46,281 nucleotides of DNA. It comes from Pleurotus djamor (taxonomy: Eukaryota; Basidiomycota; Agaricomycetes; Agaricales; Pleurotaceae). Every line of letters starts with the position of its first letter. Position 1 is the first letter of the stretch. Shown here piece by piece: positions 10,850 to 22,030 of the stretch. Location of the stretch: assembly GCA_029747585.1 (NCBI GenBank), contig JAPEVF010000352.1, positions 1 to 46,281 of the forward strand, read 5' to 3'. The notes below the pieces were generated by a model, which had not been told where the DNA came from, searched no databases, and saw only the letters and a list, made by a program, of their open reading frames with translations. Both the position numbers and the translations under genes were made by a program.

Positions 10850-12047
10850 ATGGACTCAGATAGCGGGTACTACAAAATCCCAAATGAAATATTGGAACGA
10901 ATACGCAATCTTCTCCCTATCTGGGAGAGCCACAAGTTTAGAACGCTATGCCGTCGAAACCATGCCGCCCTCCCAGTCCACCCACGCATTACACCAGTGG
11001 CAGACGCCATCAGGCCTTTCTTCAAGGACGCTGAGAAATTCCGCGAAACATGCCTGCAACCATTCAACTGTCTCATAGCCGGCATCATCCCTTTCCTAAC
11101 CCTCGCAGGGCTGCCCGTTGGCGATTCGGACGTAATGGATTTATATGTTACAGCCGAAGACGCCTCACCCCTATGTCAGAACCTGGAGGACCTTGGGGGT
11201 CAGTTCTTCGTCCAATCTAATCGCACTGTCCTTTCTTCCGATCTACTCTCATACAGCAATGAGTACTTCGAGAATCTGGACGCATCCAACTGGGATCACA
11301 ANCGGTCACCCCCCTACCTTCTCCCCGCCTTCATCTTGTGATACTATTCCTGAGCAGAGGGGCTTNCCCAGGTCCCCCTAAGCTAGGATCTACCGCTGCT
11401 AGGGAACGGGGAATCGATCAAACACTCATAATCCTCCCCATCTTGACGAGAGAAGGAAGGTGGCTCAGAGTACATATTTTGAGGTCAGGGCGGCGTGCAA
11501 TAGATTGTATATATCTTATGCCCTCCAGTATGTGCTGAGTTTGCTTTTTCTTTCCCTGCCACTTATACCTCTTTCAGCGGCATATCTCCATTTCATTGAC
11601 CACACGCAAATCTTTTCCTTCTCAATGTCGTTGACCTTCATTGCGGGACTCCATGTTCCCTTCAACCGTCATCTCATTTTCACCCCTTTCCCGTGGCCTC
11701 CTCCCTTCCAATTCCAATGTGTTGCCGACCAGCTCAAATACTTCCCATATCGGGGTATTACTGGGCGATGTCTTTCCCGTCAGGTATGGACCAAGCCTTG
11801 GGATGGAGATACAGAATCCCTGGTGGACCCTCGAAGTCCAGACCAGCATGACAAGCCATATAGCAATATCTCCTTTGAGATTGTTGATATGGCATCCGAA
11901 ATGGGATGGCAGACTCTCGATGATGAGGACCCTAATCTAGATATCTTAGAACTCTATGCGCACCCCGAGATTAGGACCACAACTCGAGAACTCACATACG
12001 ACACCGATCTAGACATACGCATCAAGCCCCCTGGAGGCTGGTGGTGA
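10850..12047 (+). CDS. family D protein (D2), Agaricomycete lineage-specific type
   Basis: Exons 10850-11304, 11358-11527 and 11578-12047 close in phase and give about 364 aa. The N-terminus (YYKIPNEILERIRNLLPI) is F-box-like. The core has a hydrophobic strand and acidic pair (CLIAGIIPFLTLAGLPVGDS then VMDLYV), a strand LRVHILRSGRRAIDCIYLMP, and the block STAYLHFIDHTQIFSFSMSL. The same block in D1 reads SGLMNFFTAGWIMSLFPELT, so the two are paralogs. The strand followed by GD-S-D-hydrophobic pattern vaguely recalls nucleotidyltransferase-fold proteins; that is a weak inference. The C-terminus is acidic and ends IRIKPPGGWW. Ns at 11302 and 11366 leave two residues uncertain without breaking the frame. 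Confidence 0.55.
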
Positions 12048-12552
12048 TTGATGGCTTGGTCTACGGTCCCATCTTCATCTCTTACGCGTACCCCTCCCCT
12101 TATCCCTTCTAGCTACATCTTGTTCTGCAAGTACGATATAATGCTTCTTGTCCCTCCGATCTCTCATCCACCCGTCAGTGCACTGTCATATTGTCCCCCC
12201 TTCAAATGAAATTGTCTATGATTTGAGTCCGCTTGCAGAATCGTGCTCACAGAACGATGAAAGAGGCAATTCACTCGATACTCGATATCGGGAACTATCC
12301 GAGGGATGTCATCCCCACGTCACCATGTAGCGGCGTGACCAGACCGCCGTGAGGCCCGTTACCCAGAATGCCAGGTTGAAACTGATCCGCGAAGAAGGCA
12401 CCGACGATCGGCGACGAGTTGAAGTTTTTTGGGAATCTGGGTTTTGATGGAAGGGATATAATTCCTCGGTTCTTTTCCGCTTCACTTTGAGGGTATACCC
12501 AGATACCTAACGGCCTATCACTTGGTTTTTCTTAGTCGCCTCTCTCTACACA
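12048..12552. other. intergenic stretch, nothing recognised
   Basis: No coherent ORF. It probably holds the 3' end of D2 and the promoter of C2, which lie in tandem on the plus strand. Confidence 0.4.
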
Positions 12553-13858
12553 ATGTTTGATGAACATACCATCAACGATTCCTCGCAGTGGCCTCGCCTC
12601 TTGCGAGACTCCGCCGACTTGAATCATCGGATTCAGTCCTACTCAAAGGATGCCCATCCGTTCGGTGGCATAGTGGCGTCCCCTTAGTAAGTCACACATA
12701 TCCTCTAGGTGACGCACAGGCTCACTCGTTTCTCGTAGCCCCGCCGTTAATGGTGTCCCCCTTCCACCCGCACTCTTCGAGTGGTACATTCGTACACATA
12801 ATTTAAGCCCCCGTTGCCTTCATGGCCTACTCGCGGCTGTGAAGATCACGCCCACCATTAGTCTTGCGTGTCCCTTGCGCTATGATGCCTGCCCTTGGTC
12901 CGGTGCGTTCGTACGCTTGTACCCCTCCATGTCTCCATGGAATCGACATACGTTTGCAGTTTGTGTGGTGGATGCTTACACGCACGCACAACGATATGGC
13001 TACGCCGAGTATCCGCACTATCGATGTGAGCACTCGAGTTCAATCCACACCTTGCATCGGTCATTCTTACCCCCTTCTCAAATCTGTTCAGTCCTAGAGG
13101 GATCCGGTATCGTTCCGCCACGGTTCTCGCCTCCAGTACGGCAGTCACACCCTCCATGCCTTCATTTTACTGATTCACCTCCCAGTAGCTTCTGGTGATG
13201 ACAACAATCCTGGAGAGGACCTGAATTTCATAGATATTGATCTGGATGTAGACTTCCACCCCCGCGACAGTCAAGGCATGGACGATGCTGACGCAGAAGT
13301 GGAACAAGAAGGTACCAATGGCCGAGAAGTGGGAGAAGACCGCGATTTGGATGACAGTGACACTGATCCAGGGGAGAGTGCCCAGCAGACCTCACACACT
13401 CGCTACGATGACGATGAGCCGGTGTATGACATTAGACCCCATGAAGGGTTCATTCGCGTCAAGGGACCATGCATCCCCTACGGAGAGCATTATTCGCCTC
13501 CCGACGGAGGGCATCATGCGCTGTGGGCATTGTCTGGCGATGGTCTCGACGAAAAAACGTTTAGGTCCCTCTTCATTCAATGCCCGTCTTGCAATGCTTA
13601 CATGTTAGGTGACGCCTATCCAGACCATGATTGCAGTGCCGTCGTTGGTATGTTGGCTACTCGGCCGCCCCACGCCTTACAGCTAATGATATAAGCACAT
13701 TAGATACCGTTCTCGCTTGCCGATCGATGCTTATGAAGGACGGGTTGACGCCCAACCATTTTCATGGCCTTTTTGGACGCTGTACTTCGTGCCTCCTCTA
13801 TGTGGTTGTAACCCACTTTGATCTCACTCACAGGCCTATTTGCGAAGTTGCCTCTTAA
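12553..13858 (+). CDS. protein with two CxxC...HxxC knuckles (C2)
   Basis: Four exons close exactly in phase: 12553-12686, 12739-13106, 13189-13647 and 13704-13858 (371 aa). The N-terminal half (LFEWYIRTHNLSPRCLHGLL and following) is unrecognised. An acidic linker (about residues 170-240) leads to the first knuckle, FRSLFIQCPSCNAYMLGD with AYPDHDC. The last exon carries a second, divergent one, FHGLFGRCTSCLLYVVVT with H and C about 9-13 residues later. Both share the F-x2-LF-x2-C-x2-C start, so the C-terminus probably arose by internal duplication of a zinc-binding module. Partner and function are unknown. C1 at 9.2-9.9 kb is a decayed paralog in the opposite orientation. Confidence 0.55.
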
Positions 13859-14111
13859 TCTACCGGTTACCCTATGTGTCGTCATCCCTTAAAAATGACC
13901 TGCCTGCTTTCCCTATTCTATTCTGTTGAGAGGGACTATGACCGTATTCACATCCAGAAGATTGTCTGTAGTGTGATCTCATGTGGCTGTTGATACGCCA
14001 GAGCCCCCGTATAACGATGAAGGAACTATGGATAGCTACCGTACAGTCTGGATAGCGGGAATTCTCCGAGTCTCATTCTAATGGAATTATCGTGTAGTAT
14101 TCATCATAAAC

Positions 14112-17100
14112 TTATGGATCCAACCAGTATTGACTGATGCTAGCATAGCTACCACGAACACTTGCTGCTATTTTAGCATGCCTTCGATTCCGCCTGTTGT
14201 TTGTCCCATGATAACCTGTTGACGCGTCGCCAGGGAGGACCTCAATGAAGACCAAGCCTCCTGCTGGGGGAATGAAATCAGGAAGTTCGACGTCGGGGCC
14301 AGGTTGCTCGGGGATGATTTCTAAATCATTATTCTGTGCAACGGCGGCTGGACCCTGGTTCTGGTTTCCATTTGGAGGAGGAGGCGGGGGATCAGCACGA
14401 TTACGAAGACTTCTTCGGATGTAGCCATCGTGGGGGGACTTCGCCACCTTCCGGTACGAACGCAGCGCGTTGTAGCTTGAACTTCGGGGCATGATAGTTC
14501 CGTGACAGTGAGCACCATAGAATAGCCTAGCAAAAGTGTCAGTGTCAAATGTGAGATTATCCAAGTATTTACCCACCAAAGTGTATTTGGTTCTGTCTGA
14601 ACATATACTCCCCACTCCATAAAAGCAAAGTTGAACTCGTCTTCGCGACAGCGTTTCTTGAGCTGGAAGCAGACTGAAATACCGAGATCATCTTTGTCGC
14701 GGTGAAGAGGAGCCAAATAGTTGTGACAGACGAAGAGGTTGAAGCCATATGCACCAAGCGGATCGAAGTCTTGATCGATATCGGCTACGTATTTGGTGCT
14801 AGATGGCATAATGCTACGTCCAGCCACAATGAGCGCATTGGAAACCTGCATCTTATATGAGTACTACTGCATGTCGTATATTTTGTATGTGGTCCATACC
14901 TGGGCATGCGCAAATAACGCATCAATGTCCTTGTCTTCGTTCGCTTTGACATCGTGGTAGGCTCCATAAAAGCTCCCAGCATTTCCACCTTGCGGAAGTC
15001 GAGAGCCCAGGGCCTTCATATCGCTTGCCCCAAGAGCAAAGGCTTTGAAGCGACCACCACGCTTGACTGTGCGAAGGTCAGAGCACGTTTTGTGATGGTC
15101 CTGTAACCGTTCAAGGACGGAATCTGAAAAGGCTTTAAATTGAACGGCGCCAACCTAAGATACCTGTTACCACATCCGAGTCTAAGACTCATACAAGGAT
15201 TGATAGAACTTACAATGAGAGACCCATGAATGAATAGGACTTTGTCTTGACCACAATCACGGTAAACTTCAGGTCGATGCTTGATCAACTTAAGTTGGGC
15301 GTCTGTTGGTGAATAATAATCAAACGGCAGGTCGTTCTTAGACTATAGAGAAGGGCATGAGAAAAGACCGAAAGGAAAGAAATAACCACTTACATCGGGA
15401 GAGAGGCGATCATGGGCGTCAGCGCAGGTAAGAACTTGGCCGTCAAATTTGGATATATCCCGCGGTGTCACATAGTATGGTCGAATACATTGAAGCTCGG
15501 GTGGCCTCTGAGCGCAGACCGTACATGAGTTGTGGATCCCGTCAGGAGGAAGAGGAAGTCCATCTTCTTCGATTGTTCGAATCTCCTCCTCAGTGAGAGG
15601 GCGCTTCTGAGCCTTCTGCGCAGGCATTTCTTTCTTCTTCCCCTTGTCCCCAATCATTCTATCCTTCAGCGCATTTTTTTCGAGATGCCGACACCGACGA
15701 GAAAGACCGGGAGGTGTTACTTTTGGAGGTTTGGACTTGGCGTGCGATTGAGTTGGAATGGTGGACGATGATGCTGTTATACCCTTACGAATACCCGGGG
15801 TTGGCCGTGTCGTCTTTTGTATGCCAGGTTCTGGCCGTTTGGGAAGGAACGAAGGAATATCGTAGGTTGGAGGATCAGAATCGGGCTTACGGAACGATTC
15901 ATCCTTGACTTGGTTGATGAAGTCGCGAAGTTCAATCGATTTAACCAGGATTGTGCGAAGGCGTTCATGAAGCTCGATTTTTTGTTTCTTTTCGAAAGCG
16001 TCAAGGTTTCTGGCATATGAAATGATAACACGATAATGATTCCGAAGCGTTTTCTCTGGTAGGTCTGTCACCTTTGCAAAAGTGTAAGTAGTAGATTGTC
16101 AGCGAGATAGAAGCAGCACACCTGAAACTTATTTCGAGAGAGAGCGGGACATAGCCACCGTTCCCATCCTTGAATGAATGTGATGGCGTTGGTAAACATG
16201 AATACAGAGCAAGGGTATGATGGAGTGGGGATGACAGCGGGATTTTCTGAAATGAACTTGAGGATACTCTCCGCAGTGCAAGGTTTGAGGTCTGCACCAG
16301 AGTACGCCTGCAGTACAAGGTTCAAAGATCGAAGGCATTTCCGACACTTAGAATCTTGAGACATACTGTGGGAATGACATTGGCCACCTTGCGACGCAGT
16401 TCTGAAGGTGTCCAAGACCATACAATGTGGCTAAGACTTTCTCGCCACAAATTAAGCCGGTATGACTCAATGATATGGGGAAAGTCGATTTCGAGGAGAC
16501 GGTCGGGTGAGGTGATTCTTAGAATCTCCGCAGCCAGACCACTAGCCTAGGTATCCCATGATCAGTAAAATTTTGTTGGCATGAACCCAATAGACTGACC
16601 TTGACCGCATCACGCCACTCACGTTTGGACGCAAGCTTTTGGGGTATCAGCCGCATTTAACGTAGAGCATCAACAGCTTTCTGCCTGGTCTCCGAGGAGG
16701 CATCCTGCATGAAAAGGTGAGTAAGACAAGTTATTAGAGATGCGAAAGTATATTCACCGTATTATAGTCGAAGAAAGCACATAAAAGCTCTGTCCACCGT
16801 TTACAGAGTTGGAGATGACCCTCGTAACCGTCTGGATTGTTGAGAACCATGGCAACCCACTGCTTGGCATGCTTCGGAGACCATACAAGGGAGGCGAATT
16901 CTTCAGCAGATACAACGTTCATCTCGGACAGATCTCCAAGGTCAATACCCTCCCAATTGTATTCGTCATCGTCAACAATGTCATCGATCTCATCGATCTC
17001 GGGTTCTTCATGAGATGCAGTGAAGCTGTACTTAGATGGAACCTGGGATCAACCCAGAGATGAGTGACTTTCGAATGAGACACATTGAATCCAACTTACA

Positions 17101-17514
17101 GGTAGGTCTTTGGCTTCCATATAGTTCGCGACGATGCAGCTCCATGCCTCGGTTGATTGGCCAATTGAGCGAAACCACATGACATCGATGAAGAGGTTAA
17201 CAAGCCGCTCCTTGGGAAGCTCAAGCCCATTAGTAGCCGACCATAACCATCGCTCAATAACCTCTATCTATTTCGGTGTCAGGATAAGTGCAATAGACAA
17301 TCAACCAACAGCTGCGCACCCATTTTGGAGAAGTGCAAAGGGTTTGCTGGAGCGTCGTTTTCCATTGATCATATTCCGACTCTTGGCGTAGTGGTGAGAG
17401 ATCGTTGAAATACTGGAATGCCTCCTTCAGTGGACTTCGTGCGCGAAGGCTGGCATCAGACCCATCCCATTTTGGTTTAGTTCTCAATACCAGCCATAGA
17501 GGAGGGAGTGGCAT
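14112..17514 (-). pseudogene. TET/JBP-like 2OG-Fe(II) dioxygenase gene with an in-frame stop
   Basis: Eleven exons close in phase: 17320-17514, 17100-17267, 16758-17042, 16600-16704, 16367-16546, 16122-16307, 15394-16071, 15214-15342, 14900-15154, 14577-14845 and 14112-14526 (955 codons). The one defect is TAA at 16657-16659, codon 232. The C-terminal domain has CGQDKVLFIHGSLI, DLRTVKRGGRFKAF, NLFVCHNYLAPLHRDKDD with the iron-binding HxD (HRD), and FYGAHCHGTIMPR with the distal His and Arg. This is the arrangement of 2OG-Fe(II) oxygenases and matches, from memory, the family linked to TET/JBP enzymes that oxidise 5-methylcytosine in Agaricomycetes. The central region is basic (KKKEMPAQKAQKRPL) with a HNSCTVC pair. 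An ATG follows the stop at once, so a shorter protein keeping the catalytic domain could still be made. Confidence 0.6.
16657..16659 (-). other. in-frame TAA in the TET/JBP-like gene
   Basis: Exon 16600-16704 has an intact acceptor and donor and is 105 nt (35 codons). Its translation is open apart from a TAA between VDALR and MRLIPQKLASKREWRDAVK. Both sides share one frame, so this is a nonsense change rather than a frameshift. Confidence 0.75.
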
Positions 17515-17620
17515 GTCAAGAGTTGAACAGAAATCAGAGAGACGAGAGAAGAAAAACAAGAAACAAGAGACGAGACGAGAAACAAGAGATGAGAGACAAG
17601 CAACAAGAAAAGAGCGAACG
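17515..17620 (-). promoter_or_regulatory. CT-rich tract upstream of the TET/JBP-like start codon
   Basis: On the minus strand the roughly 100 nt before the ATG at 17514 are almost all C and T with few purines. On the plus strand this reads as a GA/CAAGAGA-rich tract. CT-rich blocks next to the transcription start are common in filamentous fungal promoters. It supports 17514 as the true start codon. Confidence 0.5.
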
Positions 17621-18198
17621 AACTCTCTCGGTGCCTGTAATCAACTGATCGATCAATTTGATCGTTCCTTCCTATCCGCTCCATCAGAGGAATTCTCCAT
17701 CTCCTGCTATCCCCATGTCCACTTCAAATATGTGACAATGTGGAGGCATTCAACAGCCCACAGATGGTCCTCTCCTCAACAATTCAATCCTCCGACGTTC
17801 AACCTCGATGCCCCCATCTCTGACAGCAACAAATCTTGTCTTATCACAGAATATCAATTTGTAGACAACTCGAGGGAGGTACGTGCCCTCATTTTCTCGC
17901 TCTCGTTGGTCGGAAAAACAAGATACATACAGAATTTCACCATTTATCGTTAACAAGGCCACCAAGACACCATCGTCTTGAATGTCCAGGGCCTCACCAA
18001 CAGCGTCGAGTACAATTTGACTCTGTGAGTGATAGGCTGGATTTCATTTTGCCCATCTCACTCACTTTGGTCTGTCTCTTTCTTGGTCCCTTAACCTCAC
18101 CAACATCGCTCATCTCTATCTGCCTACACCTTCCCTCGCCCTCGAAGACTTCGAATGTGGTTTGAAGAACACCCTCCCGAACGCGAGAAACTTTAAGC
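17621..18198 (+). other. stretch with unassigned plus-strand coding-like pieces
   Basis: Plus-strand open segments such as HSTAHRWSSPQQFNPPTFNL and GHQDTIVLNVQGLTNSVEYN, followed by a GTGAGT donor-like site, look exonic but could not be joined into a known family. They lie just before the KDM5 remnant and may belong to another broken gene. Confidence 0.25.
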
Positions 18199-19085
18199 GT
18201 CAATGACCCCACAGTTAATCGTTTCGGCAACGTAGTCGTCTCGGAGAAGGACGTAGAGAACGAATTCTGGCGATTGGTTCAATCTTCATCTGAAACAGTG
18301 GAAATTGAGTATGGAGCCCATGTCCACTCCACGACTCACGGCAGGCATGTGGCGATCTTTTCTCTTCTCAGCTTCGCCTGACTTTCCATTTCATTTCAGC
18401 ACTATGCCGACATTCCAAGGTCTGCATTGACCACGCCGACCTCCTTTGTAAACGTTCTTATTCCCACCTCACTCTTTGCACGAGGTTCTCAGACCAAGAG
18501 TTTCACGATATCCAGGCGAAAGTCGAGGAGCGGGCTGCCGTCCCCTCCGTTTGGCGTAACAAGTTGACGAAATTGTTAACCGAAAGTCCCTATCCCTTGC
18601 TTGCCGAAGGCGAGTGTATCAACTATCCCCTACCTGAAATGGCGTCTCTCCGCAAATGGGTTACTCGCGCGAACGAGTGGGTCGACTCCGCCAATGCTTT
18701 CATTGTTCGCAAGGCAGGTCGGAAACAGTCTTGTAAATCGCGAGGCGGTCGGAACAGCGAAGGCGCGACTACTGTCAATGGGGATGATATGTTAGTCGAG
18801 AAGTCAGACCACAGTCTCGATGAACTTCACGAGCTACTCCGCGAGGTCAAGAATCTCTTCTTCGACTGTCCTGAAATCGCCACTCTTCAAAATGTATCGG
18901 CGAAGGCTGACGACGTTGCCAAGAAGGTCGAGGACTTATTGAAGGCTTCGAACATCGCCTCTGATCGTGAGGACCATATCCACCAGTGCAGAGACCTAGA
19001 GGGTGCCTCTCTCAACATTGGGATGGAAGAACTCGCTGAAATCGAGAAGATCGTGAATCCCGAGCAGCTTGCCCAGGAGCTGTAG
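18199..19085 (+). pseudogene. KDM5/JARID1 histone demethylase remnant lacking the JmjC domain
   Basis: The first piece (18199-18349) reads VNRFGNVVVSEKDVENEFWR and then VEIEYGAHVHSTTHG. This is the segment that leads into the JmjC domain of KDM5/JARID1 (H3K4) demethylases. After one intron, STMPTFQ follows. The sequence then jumps straight to CRHSKVCIDHADLLCKRSYS and a long PLU-1-like helical region (SLDELHELLREVKNLFFDCP, KKVEDLLKAS, EIEKIVNPEQLAQEL). The catalytic JmjC core and the start of the C5HC2 zinc region that should lie between are absent. The PLU-1 frame meets TAG at 19083-19085, just before EKVDEHDERM, where intact homologs read on. The intron after HSTTHG appears to use a GC donor. 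Internal deletion plus a stop make it a pseudogene. Confidence 0.65.
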
Positions 19086-19300
19086 GAAAAGGTCGACGAG
19101 CATGACGAGAGAATGTCAATTCCCCTCCCACTCCAGCTCGCATGCCATTGCCCACAGTCGAAAATTTTCATCCAAGCGTAGGGATCAAAGCAGATCAGTG
19201 GGACAGAGGGATTGAGTTACCTCATCCACCAACCACCCACACAAAAATTTGTATGTTTTTCGCTCATGTTCTCCGCTGCATCGACTCATCACCTGCTAGG

Positions 19301-19756
19301 ATGAGTAAATCTTCAACCGCATCATCAAAACCGCTTTCTACAAAGTCAGCTTGGGCAAAGGGATTGCCTCAGTATTCATCAGCCTCCTCGCTGCCCTCAC
19401 AATCGCCTGCGCTACCAAACGTGCCATCTTACGTTCAGCCGACGCCCCTCAAGCCTCCCCTCACCTCCAATCACCCCCATCTCTCTCTCATCGGGGGAGG
19501 AGGAGGGGCAGGAAAGACAAGACGTCCCAGCGATGTTGCCCACGTCGACGGCCATGGAAAGAAGAAACATCGATCGTCCATCATCAATGCCTCGGATCCA
19601 CCAGCGCCTCCAGCCAGCCTGATGACGAGCACATTGATGTTGGCGACGCCCAGACGCAGAGCTATGTCCCCATCACCCAAGATATCATCAAGAGCCAAGA
19701 AACCCGCGAAAAACGTCAACGACATGCTCAAAATTGCCCCCCACCCCGAATCGTAG
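19301..19756 (+). pseudogene. possible eIF4G N-terminal fragment
   Basis: The ORF begins MSKSSTASSKPLSTKSAWAK and continues as a Ser/Pro-rich stretch with GGGGGAGKTRRPSDV. The SAWAKG start followed by a Ser/Pro-rich tract resembles the N-terminus of basidiomycete eIF4G, recalled rather than aligned. No eIF4E-binding or MIF4G region follows, and the frame closes at 19756. It lies directly behind the KDM5 remnant on the same strand. It could also be an unrelated disordered protein. Confidence 0.3.
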
Positions 19757-20286
19757 ACGACGGTCAAACCAGTCGCTGTACCAGCTTCACCGTACGCAAA
19801 TCCTGCTGTTCGACCACCATCGTTTGGGTTGCATACAACAGCGCCCATATCTTCGGAATCATTGATAGATCTCTCGCAACCTCCTCCAACATCGTCACCT
19901 GGAGCAAGACCATCAACACTCCCACCCATCAATTTAGGACCACTCGTAGAAACTCAAAGGGGATTTAGAACGAGGGAGAAGTTACCGCACTTAGGTGAAG
20001 CACAGCGAAAATTAATGTGTGAATATTGAGTGTTGGAAAACGCGATTCCGCATATTTATGAAAAGCGCTCTAAAACATTTATTTATCCCCAATTCAAACT
20101 TGATTCGAACTAAGCTCAGGAAGCTCGGGAACCCTCACAACAGGATGTCGGGTGAAGTGCATTCTATCGCCAACACTGCGAAGATCACCGAGGAGGAGAT
20201 GATCAGCTGAATGGGAGCAGTACGGGAAGTTCAGAAGCTCAAGTTCGATGCGGGCTTTGAATCCCATAGCCCTTTCCCCAACCTCC
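19757..20286. other. stretch without a supported gene
   Basis: Pro/Ser-rich reading frames continue to about 19970 in another frame, then the sequence becomes A/T-richer with no ORF of note. Confidence 0.3.
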
Positions 20287-21016
20287 ATGGCTCGCGGGCG
20301 CCCTCGCCTCTATCACTCTCCTGAAGAGCAGCGTATGGCCAACAGGGCCAAAAGCAATCGCAGCTACGAAAAGTGAGTCGTATGCAATTGAATCGCTAAT
20401 TCGTGAATGGTGAACCTGGATTAGGCGTAGAGTGGTTATGAATGCTCGTAGAACAGCTCGATACCGTCACGAAAGCGCAAGGTCTGTGTAATCCCGCGAT
20501 TTAACACCAGATTATTTAGTAACGTCCAGTGTCAGGAAAAGGGGTGAAACTAGCGCAGCAGAAGCAGATTCTCCGCCACGGTAAGTGGCCCTCTGATAGT
20601 GCCACACTGTTGCCGAAAATTCACGTAGATTTGACCCTAGGACAGTGACAGAGTGGATGGCTCAATTGAAGGTGATCAACGGACAATTCAAGCAGGTGAA
20701 GAACGGCACGGTGCGCAATTATGTAGAGGAGCTCTGCCGCGATTATCTCGAGAGTGCAAATTGCTCGCATGAATCATTCGAAAGCGCCCTGCTTCAATTA
20801 GGAGGGCTAAACTCGAGCATTGAAGACTGCCACTCGGCCATATTGCGACTCGCGGGGGTGTGTTCGGATTTGAGGGTGGTAGAGTCTGTCCAAAGGGCGA
20901 TTCAAAGGGCGATAGCAGGAGTGGAAGATGCACTGTGCCATGCAATGTGCGGCCACTGGGAGTTTGGCAAAGAGTATCAGTTACGCCACCTCGTGCATCA
21001 ATCCTACATTGACTGA
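20287..21016 (+). CDS. small protein with basic N-terminus and helical C-terminus
   Basis: Four exons close in phase: 20287-20372, 20425-20481, 20536-20580 and 20629-21016 (191 aa). The N-terminus MARGRPRLYHSPEEQRMANR and following KSNRSYEKRRVVMNARRTAR is strongly basic with a GRPR patch, like a DNA-binding basic region but without a leucine zipper. The long last exon (VTEWMAQLKVINGQFKQVKN through VVESVQRAIQRAIAGVEDAL) is predicted helical with scattered Cys and His. I recall this N-terminal pattern from small hypothetical proteins of Agaricomycetes; its function is unknown. Start and splice sites are well supported. The last acceptor has a close alternative four codons downstream. Confidence 0.6.
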
Positions 21017-21166
21017 TTATGTAATACGTAAATTCTGCCTAAATTTGGTTCTCAAAAAAGACGTCTCAATCCTTTCCCCGCATATATAATACCGACAATG
21101 TCATGATCGTCCTCTTTCGTCCAAGGTGTGGCGGTCTCTTGCAGCTTCAGTACGCTCATTCACTAC

Positions 21167-22030
21167 ATGTCTCGTACACGAAGTACCCGCACCACTCACA
21201 ATGACCAGTCCCACTCTGATTATCCTGCCCACGGTTCGCCCTCCCACTCAGCTTCACACCTACCTCGTTACTTACTGTACGTTGTGCGGCTCATTCAGAG
21301 CTCACCCGGCTACTTTCAAGGGCAGCTCTCGACCCCACTTGCGCCCGTGCGTTCGGCGATGCATTCTATGCCATTGCAGATGCAATGGAGCATGAATCCA
21401 GATATGTGGGCATCGCATTTCAACGGGAATCAACTTTCGATTAACAGAGTGTGCTTTTCTGCAGATACCCGATAGCAGCAACTCGAGCCTTTCCGGAGGC
21501 ACACCCTCCTCGAGCACGCCTTCCTCCACTATAGGTCGAATATTTCTAGAACCCTCAACTCCACGGCCCTCGACTAGCCTACTCCCTTCTACATCAGTTG
21601 AGCAGCCCCCCGACGTGATAGAAATTGATGACGACGAAGAGGAGATGGGCGCGGCTGGGGATTCACACTCATTTTTGCGAGGACTGGCCTTCCACACTGA
21701 CTCTCCTCCTGAGTGTTACGTTGGTATCTGGCGGATTGCACCGGGCTATGGTTATATCGTGCCAGAAGCAAGACCTCTAGGCACATACTATCTGGTCATA
21801 CGTGGTATCGACGTCGGCATATTTCGTTGGTGGTGTGTTCTTTTTTCGCCATTCCTCCATGGTCTCCGTTATCTGAATTCGCTCTTAGGTCTGAAGCACG
21901 TCCTTTGGTGATGAGCGTCCCGCACAATCTTTGGAGGGAGTCTGTCAGCTACGAGTCGGCTGTGTATGAACTAGACGATGCCATTGACAGCGGCTATGCT
22001 GCAGTCATTCGTAGGTCGCGTAGGTCCTAG
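21167..22030 (+). CDS. viroplasmin-like (RNase H1 N) domain protein, second copy
   Basis: The ATG at 21167 starts a Ser/His-rich N-terminus. The exact introns between 21270 and 21470 are not resolved. An acidic, disordered stretch (VIEIDDDEEEMGAAGD) precedes the domain: GTYYLVIRGIDVGIFRWW, an intron at 21833-21888, then SEARPLVMSVPHNLW and SYESAVYELDDAIDSGYAA, ending at TAG 22028-22030. The YxVxxGxxxGIFxxW core followed by RPLVxxVPxxxW is the RNase H1 N-terminal/viroplasmin pattern. No catalytic RNase H domain is present, so the protein may only bind nucleic acid. A JmjC-like fragment follows on the same strand, as with the copy at 4.5-5.2 kb. Confidence 0.55.

Noticed and set aside
17405..17953. 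182-aa plus-strand ORF over the start of the TET/JBP-like gene
   Set aside because: Its first part is antisense to a phase-closed exon and to the CT-rich tract, giving an artificial Arg/Glu/Lys run.
4462..22030. Endogenous plant pararetrovirus from the viroplasmin-like domains
   Set aside because: The same domain occurs at the N-terminus of eukaryotic RNase H1 and alone in fungi. It contains spliceosomal introns here, and no reverse transcriptase or coat gene is nearby.
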